A stretch of DNA of 64,000 nucleotides from Nakamurella panacisegetis (lineage in GTDB: Bacteria > Actinomycetota > Actinomycetes > Mycobacteriales > Nakamurellaceae), in assembly GCF_900104535.1 (NCBI RefSeq), contig NZ_LT629710.1, positions 4,871,501-4,935,500 of the forward strand, in the 5' to 3' direction. This document shows positions 54,081 through 63,465 of this stretch, in pieces (within the stretch, counting starts at the first letter, position 1; each line of letters begins with the position of its first letter). Below the pieces are notes generated by a model. That model saw only the letters and a program-made list of their open reading frames with translations. It had not been told where the DNA came from and searched no databases. The translations under genes were made by a program, and so were the position numbers.

Positions 54081-54893
54081 ATGCAGAAGGTGCGGCACGA
54101 AGTGACCGATGCCAACGACAATTCTCTCGGTGAACAGGCGCGGGCGCGGGACGCGGAACGCCGGGATCAGGCCGGTCGCCAACGAGATGTCGCGGCCGTC
54201 GGTCGAGACGAGGAAGGCTCCGCACGGGACGAGGCCGCCTCCATCCGGGACGAGGCCGCCTCCGCCCGAGAGGAGCGGCTCGCCGCCGATCAGGCCGCCC
54301 TTTCTTCGATGGCCCGGGACGACCGGCTCCACGCCAGGGACGATCGAACCGCCGGGGCGGGTGACCGCATCGACGCCAAGCATGATCGCGAAGAGGCGGC
54401 AGCTGACCGGCAGGCCGCCGCCGAAGATCGCTACGTCGCCTCGGTCGACGGCCTGACCGGGTTGTGCAGCCGGGCGGCAGGCCTCGTCGAGCTGAACCTG
54501 GACATGGCGCGAGCACGGCGCGCCGGGCATGGCATGGTGCTGGCGTTCATCGACGTTGACGACCTCAAGGGAATCAACGACACCCTCGGCCACGCGGCCG
54601 GTGACCTGTTGTTACAGCGGGTTGCCCATGCCCTCAAGGCCGCCCTGCGACCCTACGACCTGGTCATGCGCTACGGCGGGGATGAGTTCCTCTGCGCGAT
54701 CGAGGGCATCGATGTCGCCGCCGCGCGAGCTCGGTTCGCCCGGGTGAACAGGTTCCTGGCGGAGGACGGCGCAGGTGGTGGATCCGTAACGATCGGTTTG
54801 GCCGACCTGGGAGACCAGGAATCCCTACCTGCGCTGATTGCCGAGGCCGACGCGGACCTCTACCGCCAGCGAGCGACACCGCCCGATGGATGA
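54081..54893 (+). CDS. Diguanylate cyclase (GGDEF) with long charged coiled coil
   Basis: 270 residues. An N-terminal Ala/Arg/Asp/Glu helix (about 17-118) contains repeated seven-residue RDEAAS/RDDR-type units, likely a coiled coil for dimerisation. The GGDEF domain (about 120-262) starts VDGLTGL. Active-site GGDEF (199-203) is canonical, and an inhibitory I-site R190-P-Y-D193 lies five residues before it, so it should be product-inhibited. No membrane or known sensor domain. GTG 54102 is an alternative start. Confidence 0.92.
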   Translation: MQKVRHEVTDANDNSLGEQARARDAERRDQAGRQRDVAAVGRDEEGSARDEAASIRDEAASAREERLAADQAALSSMARDDRLHARDDRTAGAGDRIDAKHDREEAAADRQAAAEDRYVASVDGLTGLCSRAAGLVELNLDMARARRAGHGMVLAFIDVDDLKGINDTLGHAAGDLLLQRVAHALKAALRPYDLVMRYGGDEFLCAIEGIDVAAARARFARVNRFLAEDGAGGGSVTIGLADLGDQESLPALIAEADADLYRQRATPPDG

Positions 54894-55113
54894 GCGAACC
54901 TCGTTGCCGGTCCGCTCCGACCTCCTCGCAGCAACGCCCGCCCCGCCATTCCTGGGGTGTTGGACGCGACCGTTCGGCGCAGCGTGGCTCCGGCTCCAAC
55001 CTGGGCCTGTGAAAGTATGGGCTGATGGGAGGCTCACCGGCCGAGGGCGTCGTCGTGTCGCTGCCCGGCCGCTCCAGCTGCCGGCGTGATCGGTGCGGCT
55101 GCGGGAGCGCCGC

Positions 55114-56376
55114 ATGAGCCAAGGGGTCAGATCCATACACGATATCGACGCGGTGCTCGATGGCCGTCTGGTGCACAGCGTCTTCCAGCCGATTGTCGAT
55201 CTGACCACCGGCGCGGTCGTTGGCTACGAAGCGCTCGCCCGCGGTCCGGTCGGTCCGCTGCACGCACCGGACCGGCTCTTTTCCGCGGCCCGGCAAGCCG
55301 ACCGGTTGGCCGAATTGGACCAGCTGTGCCGGAGCGCCGCAGTACGCGGTGCGATCGCCAGCGGCATTTACGCGCCCCTTACCCTGTTCGTCAACATCGA
55401 ACCCGAGATACTGGAATCCGCACCGTTGCGCGAGCTCCTGCTGCTGGCCGAATCGGCGCCCGGCCGGCTGCAACTGGTACTGGAAATCACCGAACGAGCC
55501 CTGGCTGATCGACCGGCGGAGCTCATGGCCACCGTGAATGGGCTACGGCGGGCCGGATGGCGAATTGCCCTGGACGACGTCGGCGCCAACGACCTGTCGT
55601 TGACTTTCATGTCATTGTTGCGCCCGGACATCATCAAACTGGACCTGCAACTGGTGCAGCGACGCCCGAGCCCGGCCGTCGCCGAAATCATGAACGCGGT
55701 CAACGCCTACGCCGAACGGACCGGCGCCCTCATCCTCGCCGAAGGCATAGAAGAACAGCAGCACATCGAGGTAGCCGAAGCTCTCGGCGCCCGCTTGGGG
55801 CAGGGCTGGAGGTTCGGCCGACCGGGGCCGATCAATCGCCTTCCCACGCACATCGAAGGGCTGAGCCTGCCCCAACCGATCGAGAGTCCTTCGCTGAACT
55901 CACCTTTCGGTTGCCTTCCGTGGGCGGTGACCCCGCGGCGGTCGCGTAAGCCACTTCTGACACAGGTCAGCGCACATCTGGAACGGGAGGCAATGCGTCT
56001 GGGCTCCACCTGCATGTTGTTGGCCACCTTTCAGATCGCCGAACACTTCACGCCGCGCGTCGCCGACCGCTACCACGACCTGGCCGAGCATCTCGGCTTT
56101 GTCGCCGCCATCGGACACGACCTTCCCCGTGACGAGAGCAGTCGGTTGCGGTACGCCAATCTGGCCGATGACGACCCGGTTCGCAATGAATGGGATCTCA
56201 TCGTCCTGGCCCCGCACTTCGCGTGTGCCCTGGTGGCCCGCGACCTTGGTGACAACGGACCTGATGACGAGCGGGAATTCGAGTTCGCCCTCACCTACGA
56301 CCGCCCCACGGTGGAAGCAGCGGCCCGAGCCCTCATGTCGCGCATCCAGCGCACGCGAGCCTCGTCATCTCCTTAG
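55114..56376 (+). CDS. EAL phosphodiesterase with C-terminal DICT-like sensor
   Basis: 420 residues from ATG 55114 (GGGAG 7 nt upstream); an in-frame GTG lies 7 codons earlier. EAL domain at about 10-250 with all catalytic residues: E39 (YEAL), N94, E124, D154, D155, K175, E210 and Q230. The remaining 150 residues resemble the DICT sensor domain (PF10069), with DLAEHLGFVAAIGHDLP and FEFALTYDR. Predicted to hydrolyse cyclic di-GMP in response to an unknown cue, opposite to the GGDEF protein just upstream. Confidence 0.88.
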   Translation: MSQGVRSIHDIDAVLDGRLVHSVFQPIVDLTTGAVVGYEALARGPVGPLHAPDRLFSAARQADRLAELDQLCRSAAVRGAIASGIYAPLTLFVNIEPEILESAPLRELLLLAESAPGRLQLVLEITERALADRPAELMATVNGLRRAGWRIALDDVGANDLSLTFMSLLRPDIIKLDLQLVQRRPSPAVAEIMNAVNAYAERTGALILAEGIEEQQHIEVAEALGARLGQGWRFGRPGPINRLPTHIEGLSLPQPIESPSLNSPFGCLPWAVTPRRSRKPLLTQVSAHLEREAMRLGSTCMLLATFQIAEHFTPRVADRYHDLAEHLGFVAAIGHDLPRDESSRLRYANLADDDPVRNEWDLIVLAPHFACALVARDLGDNGPDDEREFEFALTYDRPTVEAAARALMSRIQRTRASSSP

Positions 56377-56400
56377 ACAATCGACCCTGCACGCCCGATA

Positions 56401-57732
56401 GTGATATGCAACACTGGCCTCGTGACGGACGGGCCGGAGTTGCTGCGGAGTCGATCGGCCCGGCACTACCTGAAGGGCGCCGCGACCTCCACCCGCCTGC
56501 AGACGACGATCGCCCTTGCCGCGCGCGCCCTGTCCTTCCCGATGGCGATGATCAACATCCTCGATGAGGACTCTCAGCACACCATCGGCATTCTGGGCAC
56601 CGACGACAAGATGGCCACCCCGAGGGAGGTGGCGCTGTGCGATGCAGTGGTGCGCAGCGGGTCGGCCCTGGTGGTCACCGACGCCGGACTCGATCCGCGA
56701 TTCGCCGGCTTCCCGGTGGTCACCGGCCGCGATGTCGGCACCTTCATCGGGGTCCCCCTGATGGGCCGGGAATCGTTGATCATCGGCGCTCTGTGCGTCA
56801 TCGACCCCCGACCTCGCGACGTTGCGGACGACCAGGCCGACCGCCTGGTCGAATTCGGCTCGGTTGTGGAAGACCAGCTCGACCTGATGCGACGCCTGAA
56901 CGAACAACGGCAGGTCGGGTCCGTCCTCACCCAAGAATTGGCTCAGGCCATCCGGGGTGGCCACATCATCCCCTGGTATCAGCCGGTGGTCGACCTGGAT
57001 AGCGATCGAATCGTCGGAGTCGAAGCATTGGCCAGATGGCAGCACCCGGAAGGAGAAATCACCAATCCGGCGCGATTCATCCCGTTGGCCGAGGACAGCG
57101 ACCTGATCATCGATCTGGACCTGACGATCATCTCACTCGCGGCCCGGGACGTGGTGCGCTGGCACGCGGAACGACCCGATCTGCGCCTCAGTGTCAATCT
57201 GTCCGGACGCCATTTCGATCGAGATGATTTCCTCACCCCGATCGCGTCAGCGGTGACCGACGCCGGTTTGTCACCGGAGGCGGTAGACCTGGAACTGACC
57301 GAGACGAAGCATCTGGGCGAGCGCGTGACGTCCGGCCTGGTTCACCAGTTGCGGGACGCCGGGTTCGGAGTGTGGCTGGACGATTTCGGCACCGGCTGGT
57401 CATCACTGGAATACCTGCTGCGCATGCCGGTGTCCGGGGTGAAGATCGACCGCGCCCTGACCCTCGCGCTCGGTAGCCGCATCGGAAACGCATTGACCAC
57501 AGCGGTCACCGGATTGACGTCGGAACTGGATCTCAAGACCACCATCGAAGGGGTCGAAACTCGCCGGAACGCCCAGATTGCCCGTGACCTGGGTTGCGAT
57601 TTCGGGCAGGGATACTTCTGGTCACCACCCGTTCCCGCTCCGGATCTCCCGCGCCTGTGGGCATCGTCGACCAACGGCAGCAACACGGATCCCTCCCGTG
57701 CAACGGCGCCGAACCCGACCGGCACAGACTGA
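56401..57732 (+). CDS. GAF-EAL cyclic-di-GMP phosphodiesterase
   Basis: 443 residues. GAF domain (about 20-165; PMAMINILDED, then ALCDAVVRSG, GVPLMG, GALCVID) followed by EAL (about 180-430). Catalytic residues present: VEAL (E208), VNLSG, LELTET, WLDDFGTG, VKID, IEGVET and DFGQGYFWSPP. It starts at GTG 56401; GTG 56422 (VTDGPELL) is an alternative and neither has a clear Shine-Dalgarno sequence. Third of three consecutive genes for c-di-GMP turnover. Confidence 0.88.
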   Translation: MICNTGLVTDGPELLRSRSARHYLKGAATSTRLQTTIALAARALSFPMAMINILDEDSQHTIGILGTDDKMATPREVALCDAVVRSGSALVVTDAGLDPRFAGFPVVTGRDVGTFIGVPLMGRESLIIGALCVIDPRPRDVADDQADRLVEFGSVVEDQLDLMRRLNEQRQVGSVLTQELAQAIRGGHIIPWYQPVVDLDSDRIVGVEALARWQHPEGEITNPARFIPLAEDSDLIIDLDLTIISLAARDVVRWHAERPDLRLSVNLSGRHFDRDDFLTPIASAVTDAGLSPEAVDLELTETKHLGERVTSGLVHQLRDAGFGVWLDDFGTGWSSLEYLLRMPVSGVKIDRALTLALGSRIGNALTTAVTGLTSELDLKTTIEGVETRRNAQIARDLGCDFGQGYFWSPPVPAPDLPRLWASSTNGSNTDPSRATAPNPTGTD

Positions 57733-57795
57733 CCGGGCAACACACCACCGCCCGCTACGACCGAGCAGAGTCCCGAGCCGGTCTGCCGTGTGTCG

Positions 57796-57990
57796 TCACG
57801 ATTCGGCCAGCTCGACAACCTCGCCATCGAGTCGATGGAGGAATATCCGCGCCGGCTCGGAACCCTTGGCCAGTTCCACGATATGGGCCACGGCGAGCGC
57901 AAGCCGGTCGTGCACGTCGAAGTGCGTGCGGCCGTGGCGGCACGCCCAGGTACCGTCATCCTGCTCGATCACTCGAAAGAACCATGGCAT
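57796..57990 (-). CDS. Small conserved-looking protein (DUF2188-like)
   Basis: 64 residues with good GC3 bias. MPWFFRVIEQDDGTWACRHGR at the start (split: W-F-F-R-V, then QDDGTWACRHG) and DRLALAVAHIVELA look like the actinobacterial 60-70-residue DUF2188-type proteins that begin with a beta-strand pair and end in a helix. Convergent with the GAF-EAL gene; 63 bp apart. Confidence 0.6.
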   Translation of the reverse strand: MPWFFRVIEQDDGTWACRHGRTHFDVHDRLALAVAHIVELAKGSEPARIFLHRLDGEVVELAES

Positions 57991-58141
57991 CCGGTGGACG
58001 ATAACCAGTCGTCCGGCACGCGGCTAGGGTACAAAGGCCCGAATCGGGCGACCTGTTCCCCCGGCCATCCGACGGTCGCCCTTCGGGCCCACAATCCGGG
58101 TACCGGAGCGAGGCGGGGCGGAACCAGCGGCCCGTCCATGA

Positions 58142-59263
58142 TCACCGCCGTTCCAGCAGGACCGCCACCTCCATGTGCGCGGTCTGCGGGAACATGTCGA
58201 ACAGTCGAGCCTCGATCGCCCGCAGCGAAGGCATCCGGGCCAGGTCGGCAGCCAGAGTCGCCGGGTTGCAGCTCGAATAGATCAGGTGGCGCGCGGCGCC
58301 GGTGTCGATCCAGTCGGCCACGGTTGCGCCGAGTCCGCGACGAGGTGGGTTGACGATCACCAGATCCGCGTCCAACCGTCGCGCCACCGCGTCATCGGCG
58401 TCGAACGTGAAACGACCCGGGTCCGGCCGGGTCGCGGCGCTGCGCCGCGCCCCGGACACCGCGTCCGCGGAGATCTCGACGCCGTGAACGGTGCGCGCGG
58501 ACGGTGGCGCGCAGTGCAGGGCGAAGCCGCCGATACCGCAGTACAGATCCAGCACCGAGGTCGGGGTGGTCTGCGTCGCCCAGTCCGCGGCCTGCCGGTA
58601 GAGGCCGGCGGCGACCGCCGTGTTGGTCTGGAAGAAGCCCTGCGGCCCCAGATACAGACTGACGTCCCCGAGCCGGATGGACAGTGAGCTCTCCTCGGTG
58701 AGCAGGATCTCCCGATCGCCCTCGAGTACCGCCTTGTGTTCCGGATGCAGATTCACCGAGGCGACCGCGAGCTGGGGCAGAGCGGACCGCAACGCGGGCA
58801 GTCCGCGCCGGATGTCGTCCAGGCGGTCGAGCGACCGCAGGACGAACCGGACGAGCAACTGGCCCTGCGGGGAGGTGGTGACGATCAGGTACTTGATGTC
58901 GCCGATCCGGCGGTTCACGTCGTAGGGAACCAGGCCGATACGGGCGATGAAGTCGACGAGCGCCGGGAACGCCTCGATCAGGGACGGCTCACAGATCCCG
59001 CACCGCCGCAGGTCGATACCTTCGCGGCGCTCGTCCAGGATCCCGATGGTCGGATTCCGCCGGTCACCCCCGACCACCCACTTCGCCTTGTTGCGATAAC
59101 CGGACTCGGCGCTGGCGAACGGATCGGCCCACCGGACCTCCGGCGCCACCGGCCGCAGCGCCTGAGCGGCCATGACCTGCTTGTCGGCCAGCTGCCGGTG
59201 GTACGGCACGCCCATCAGCCGGCAGGAGCGGCATCGGCCGGCGCTGAAGTAGTCGCAGTGCAC
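58142..59263 (-). CDS. rlmC: 23S rRNA (uracil-C5) methyltransferase, RlmC/RumA-like
   Basis: 373 residues. Iron-sulfur-type Cys set C3, C11, C14 and C88/C91 (CDYFSAGRCRSC, RRCGIC), no TRAM domain, then a Rossmann SAM domain with VLDLYCGIGGFAL, NPPRRGLG, and the catalytic-Cys motif SSCNPATLA. This is the m5U methyltransferase layout of RlmC (U747) / RlmCD. Monocistronic here. Confidence 0.92.
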   Translation of the reverse strand: MHCDYFSAGRCRSCRLMGVPYHRQLADKQVMAAQALRPVAPEVRWADPFASAESGYRNKAKWVVGGDRRNPTIGILDERREGIDLRRCGICEPSLIEAFPALVDFIARIGLVPYDVNRRIGDIKYLIVTTSPQGQLLVRFVLRSLDRLDDIRRGLPALRSALPQLAVASVNLHPEHKAVLEGDREILLTEESSLSIRLGDVSLYLGPQGFFQTNTAVAAGLYRQAADWATQTTPTSVLDLYCGIGGFALHCAPPSARTVHGVEISADAVSGARRSAATRPDPGRFTFDADDAVARRLDADLVIVNPPRRGLGATVADWIDTGAARHLIYSSCNPATLAADLARMPSLRAIEARLFDMFPQTAHMEVAVLLERR

Positions 59264-59296
59264 CGCACCACCATAGGGCGGCCGGCGCCTCGGCCA

Positions 59297-60229
59297 TCAC
59301 CGCTGTCGGCGGCCGGCCCGCCGTACCCGTCGTCGCGACGCCCGGCCCGGTCGCCGTCCGTCGCTGGCCCCGGTCTCGGCGATGATCAGCGCGCTCACGA
59401 TGGCGGTGGCGCCGATCACCAACCGCGCGGTGACCGCTTCGTGCAGGAACATCACGGACAGGGCGGCCGCCCATAGCGGCTCGGTGGCCATCACGAGGGC
59501 GACCCGAGTGGCCGGCAGGTGTGCCTGGGCCCAGGACTGCATCATCATGGCCAGAGCCCCGGAGACCAAGGCCATGTACGCGATCACGGCCCAGTCGGTC
59601 CCGCGGCCGGGCAGGTTGATCCTTCCTTGCACGACGAGCGCAGCCACCACCGATACCGCGGCGGTGGCCACGATCTGAACCACCGCCAGCCCCACCGCGT
59701 CACGGACCGTCGAGATCATCCCGAGCGCCACGATGTGCAGGGCGTACAGCAGGGCCGAGAGCAGAGCCAAGGTCTCGCCGACGCCGACCGAGAATCCGTG
59801 CAGGGCCAATGTCCCCAGCCCGAGCGCAGCCACGGCGGCGGCGACCCAGGCCCTCGCCCCGATGCGCGCTCGCAGGATCAAGGCCGCACACAGGGGCGTC
59901 AGGACGACGTAGGTTCCGGTGATGAAACCGGCCACCGCAGCCGGCGCCCGCTCCAACCCCAGGTTGGCCACGATCTGGGCCGCGCCGTAGACCACACCGA
60001 GCCCGGCGCCGTGCCGCAGGAGCCGCCGCGGAAGCCGGCGAACGGCAGGGAGCCAGCACACGAGCATCGCCCCGGCCGCGATGGAGAACCGCACGGCCAG
60101 CAGGTCCCACACCCCGACCCGGCCGAACAGGGTCTTGGAGATCGGGAACGTCGTCCCCCAGGTGATCGCCACCAGGAGCAGACCGGCGAAGGCCATCGTC
60201 TGTCCGCGTCGTCCCAGCACCGGCGCCAT
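59297..60229 (-). CDS. EamA/DMT-family transporter
   Basis: 310 residues from ATG 60229 (the open frame extends upstream, but without SD or similarity). Two EamA repeats, ten hydrophobic segments, with WGTTFPISKTLF at the start and VMATEPLWAAALSVMFLHE in the second repeat. Ends in a very Arg-rich cytosolic tail (RRPGRASRRRVRRAGRRQR). Likely amino-acid or metabolite exporter. Confidence 0.87.
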   Translation of the reverse strand: MAPVLGRRGQTMAFAGLLLVAITWGTTFPISKTLFGRVGVWDLLAVRFSIAAGAMLVCWLPAVRRLPRRLLRHGAGLGVVYGAAQIVANLGLERAPAAVAGFITGTYVVLTPLCAALILRARIGARAWVAAAVAALGLGTLALHGFSVGVGETLALLSALLYALHIVALGMISTVRDAVGLAVVQIVATAAVSVVAALVVQGRINLPGRGTDWAVIAYMALVSGALAMMMQSWAQAHLPATRVALVMATEPLWAAALSVMFLHEAVTARLVIGATAIVSALIIAETGASDGRRPGRASRRRVRRAGRRQR

Positions 60230-60384
60230 GATGCCGGACGGGCGTGAACGGCAGCGCCACCTCCATGAACGGGCAGCGAACAGCCCGTGGCGGTGACCAC
60301 GAGCACTCGCCGCCACCCGACCAGCGCCGGCGACTTTACTGACTCATTACCGTTGTGGCACAAGGATTTTCATCCCCACGCCGT

Positions 60385-60417
60385 GTTCATCTGCTGGCCA
60401 CTCGCGGTTCGCCGAAG
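60385..60417 (+). promoter_or_regulatory. Candidate PHO box upstream of phosphoesterase gene
   Basis: Three 11-nt units beginning GTTC (60385), GGCC (60396) and GTTC (60407) in register. Actinobacterial PhoP sites are 11-nt direct repeats with GTTCAYY-type starts. Located 91-124 bp before the ATG at 60508. Confidence 0.4.
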
Positions 60418-60507
60418 GGCCCTACTCCCGGTCGGACACTGACAGCAGACTCCCATGTTGGGCCGAGCGACACCGCCTCGCCCTTCGCCGACACCGGGAG
60501 CCTGCTC

Positions 60508-62691
60508 ATGCAGTTTCGATCCTTCGGGAGACATCGCACCAAGCTGGTGGCAGCCGCCGCGGTCGCCGCGGTCGCCGCATCGCTGCTGGCCGTCGCCTCC
60601 ACCAATGCCGCCGTTCCGACGGCGGCGCAGCGGGCCGCCGCCCAGCTGGACGCCGAACAGGCCGGGACCACGATCTCCAGCACCGGCCTCAAGTCCGGCG
60701 ACATCAAGCACGTCTGGCTGATCATCCTGGAGAACAAGTCCTACGATGCCACGTTCACCGGCCTGAATCAGAACAGCTACCTGTGGAAGGCGTTGCCGGC
60801 CCAGGGTGTCCTGCTGAAGAACTACTACGGCACGGGCCACTACAGCCAGGACAACTACATCTCGATGGTCTCGGGCCAGGGCCCGCAGCAGGACGTGCAG
60901 TCCGACTGCAGCGTCGAGAACTACGACTTCGGCAGCAATTCCAGCATTCTGACCACCAAGACGGGCAAGGACGCCGTCAACTACGGGCAGGTGGCCTCCC
61001 TGGCCAACGGCGCCCAGCCCAGTGGAGCGAACGCGCCCAACGGTGCGAACGGCTGCACCTACCCCACCGAAGCGCCTACTCTGTTCAATCAGCTGGACGC
61101 GGCCGGCAAGACCTGGAAGGGCTACGCGCAGGACCTGGGCAACCAGGCCGGACGTGAGGATGCCGCGTGCGGTGGTCCCGGCATGGCCGCGAACGACCCG
61201 ACCACTAACCCGACCTACATGAGCGCCAGCGCCGCGCACCCGTTCCCGACCGGCGTCACCAGCTTCACCGGGGCGCAGGCCAACGACCAGTACGTGGCCA
61301 AGCACTTCCCCTTCCCGTGGTTCCACGCGATCACCGGAACGGTTACCGCGAACGGGGGGACGACGCCGGGGCTGACGACACCGGCGCAGGGCGGAAGCGA
61401 CTGTGACGCCGCACATATCGCGAATCTCGACAGTGCCTCCAACGGTCTGTACAAGGACCTGCAGCACGCCTCGACGACACCGGCCTTCTCCTGGATCACC
61501 CCCAACAACTGCAGCGACGCGCACGACGCGATCTGCAAGGGCAACAACCTTTCCGGCTCCTTCAGCCCGGCCGGGCAACCGATCTACCAGTCCCCCACCC
61601 CGAACCCGGAATCAGTGGCCCCCAAGAACTACACCGGCGGCCTGTACGCCTCCGACCTGTTCCTGGAGTACTACATCCCGATGATCGAGAAGTCGGCCGC
61701 CTTCAAGGACGGCGGCCTCATCGACATCACCTTCGACGAGGGAAATCCGCCGTTCACCTACAGCGGCAACAGCTTCAACAACGCCAACGCCTACGGGCCG
61801 ACGCAAGGCGACCAGCCGAACGCCAGCGCCGGAATCTCCGCCGACGCCGCGGGCGAGAACCTGTTCGGCCGCAACGTGCACACCGAACCGACCGGGCCCA
61901 ACTCCACGCTCGGCCACAACTCGTCCGGTCAGCAGCTGTACCCGGGTCCCGGGAACAACGCGTTCATCGACCGGCCGCCGGCCTGCACCCAGACCACCCC
62001 GACCCTCGTGCCGGCCAACTGTGTGCCCGGCATCGTCCGGGGCGGCTCCGGCAACACCCCGGGGGCGCGAACCGACTCGGCCGCGGCGATGGCAACGTCG
62101 TCGTACGTCCTGGACGCCTCGATCCTGGCCGACGACACCGGCCGCGGCGTCGTCGACACCGTGGACAAGTCGGGACCCGGTGGCACCAGCCCGATCCCGG
62201 CCGACACCTTCGTGGGCACGGTGAGCGACACCGGACCGCAACCGGCCGCGTCCTCGAGCGGCTCGGTGGTCGACGGCTCGTTCCAGTTGGTCGACTCGAA
62301 GGGCAATGCCGTCACCCCGACCGGGGCGGTCAGTAGCGTCACCCTCAGTGCGGAAGGCGCCCCCGGGCACCTCCTGCCCGGCCAGACCGCCGACCCGCTG
62401 TACGACGACAACGACGCCACGCCCGGCGGTGGCGACACCGGCAGCGTGCTGATCAGCCCGCTGATCAAGCCCGGCACGACCAGCAGCGTGTTCTACAACC
62501 ACTACAGCTGGCTGCGCACGATGGAGGACATCTTCGGAGTCAGCCACGGCGGCGACCACGCAAAGCTCGTCGCCGGAACGGTTTCCGGCGGTCTGGACCG
62601 GGCCGGGCACCTCGGATTTGCCGCCCAGCCCGGACTCGCCCCCTTCGGGCGGGACGTGTTCAACAACGTCCGGACCCGAGGACACCGTTGA
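60508..62691 (+). CDS. Secreted alkaline-phosphatase/phospholipase-C-like phosphoesterase
   Basis: 727 residues from ATG 60508 (GGGAG 8 nt upstream); the longer frame from 60355 lacks support. Signal peptide (about 11-33). Phosphoesterase domain beginning KHVWLIILENKSYDATFTG (D/E/N/S metal-site motif), then YGTGHYSQDNYISMVSGQ, a long insert (about 230-430) and FDEGNPPF. A final GGVLISPLIKPG-like block and HYSWLRTMEDIFG complete the AP superfamily fold. Extracellular phosphoester or phospholipid hydrolysis predicted. Overlaps the next gene (TTGA). Confidence 0.87.
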   Translation: MQFRSFGRHRTKLVAAAAVAAVAASLLAVASTNAAVPTAAQRAAAQLDAEQAGTTISSTGLKSGDIKHVWLIILENKSYDATFTGLNQNSYLWKALPAQGVLLKNYYGTGHYSQDNYISMVSGQGPQQDVQSDCSVENYDFGSNSSILTTKTGKDAVNYGQVASLANGAQPSGANAPNGANGCTYPTEAPTLFNQLDAAGKTWKGYAQDLGNQAGREDAACGGPGMAANDPTTNPTYMSASAAHPFPTGVTSFTGAQANDQYVAKHFPFPWFHAITGTVTANGGTTPGLTTPAQGGSDCDAAHIANLDSASNGLYKDLQHASTTPAFSWITPNNCSDAHDAICKGNNLSGSFSPAGQPIYQSPTPNPESVAPKNYTGGLYASDLFLEYYIPMIEKSAAFKDGGLIDITFDEGNPPFTYSGNSFNNANAYGPTQGDQPNASAGISADAAGENLFGRNVHTEPTGPNSTLGHNSSGQQLYPGPGNNAFIDRPPACTQTTPTLVPANCVPGIVRGGSGNTPGARTDSAAAMATSSYVLDASILADDTGRGVVDTVDKSGPGGTSPIPADTFVGTVSDTGPQPAASSSGSVVDGSFQLVDSKGNAVTPTGAVSSVTLSAEGAPGHLLPGQTADPLYDDNDATPGGGDTGSVLISPLIKPGTTSSVFYNHYSWLRTMEDIFGVSHGGDHAKLVAGTVSGGLDRAGHLGFAAQPGLAPFGRDVFNNVRTRGHR

Positions 62692-63281
62692 TTCCAGCCA
62701 GGGACGCCGGACGGGCAACCGTCCGGCGCCCCCGGCGCCTGATCGCCACCGTCGCCCTCGCGGCTGCGGCGATGTTCGTGGCCGGTTGCAGCAATGCCCC
62801 GGCCACCACCGAACCGGCCTACGGTTCCCTGCCCACCTACTTGCCGACCGCCGCGATACAGCCCGACAGCGTGCTCACCGGGAGCGCCGCGCACCCGGCG
62901 CTGACCACTCAGGGAGATCAGGTCGAGGTCCGTCTCGGGAATGGGAAGTCGGTGCGGGCAACGGTTTCCGGACCGGACGTACCCGGTGAAGGCCTGCCCT
63001 ACGTCAGTCCGGCCACCACCTGCACCTGGACCATCACTCTCGATCGGGCGACGGCGACCGTACCGATCGACCTGCACGAGTTCACCACCATCGACCACCT
63101 CGGTGGCACCTACCGATTGGCCCTGGCCCCGGGACAATCGACACCCCCGGCGGCGATCGGACCCGGCCAGACCGTGGCCTTTCGGGTCCGCACACGGATG
63201 GAGACCGGTGAAGGACTCATGCGCTGGGCGCCCGGTAATTCCGTCGTCGCGTCCTGGGACTTCGTCGTGGAGAACGACTGA
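62688..63281 (+). CDS. Small secreted lipoprotein
   Basis: 197 residues from TTG 62688, whose codon overlaps the TGA of the phosphoesterase (TTGA), so it is coupled to it. Lipobox FVAGC (C34). The rest (about 40-197) is a beta-rich domain with CTWTITLDRATATVPIDLHEF-like strands and no family I recognise. Probably an accessory of the phosphoesterase. Confidence 0.77.
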   Translation: MIPARDAGRATVRRPRRLIATVALAAAAMFVAGCSNAPATTEPAYGSLPTYLPTAAIQPDSVLTGSAAHPALTTQGDQVEVRLGNGKSVRATVSGPDVPGEGLPYVSPATTCTWTITLDRATATVPIDLHEFTTIDHLGGTYRLALAPGQSTPPAAIGPGQTVAFRVRTRMETGEGLMRWAPGNSVVASWDFVVEND

Positions 63282-63403
63282 CCGACCGGGCCGGACCCCG
63301 GCCGCTGCGCGAACCGCCCGCTCGGGAGATCTTCTCCGATCGGTGATCCGGCACCGGATTTCATCGACGGGAGGGCAACTCGTCATCGGCCGGGAACGTC
63401 AGT

Positions 63404-63425
63404 GTTCGCCCAGTGTTCAGGACGT
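63404..63425 (+). promoter_or_regulatory. Candidate PHO box upstream of the purple acid phosphatase
   Basis: Two 11-nt units, GTTCGCCCAGT (63404) and GTTCAGGACGT (63415), in perfect register, 41-62 bp before the ATG at 63466. A third, weaker unit follows. The location fits activation by phosphate-starvation regulator PhoP. Confidence 0.45.
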
Positions 63426-63465
63426 TGTCGCACGTCATCGGCACCCGTCGTTCCACACTTGACCC

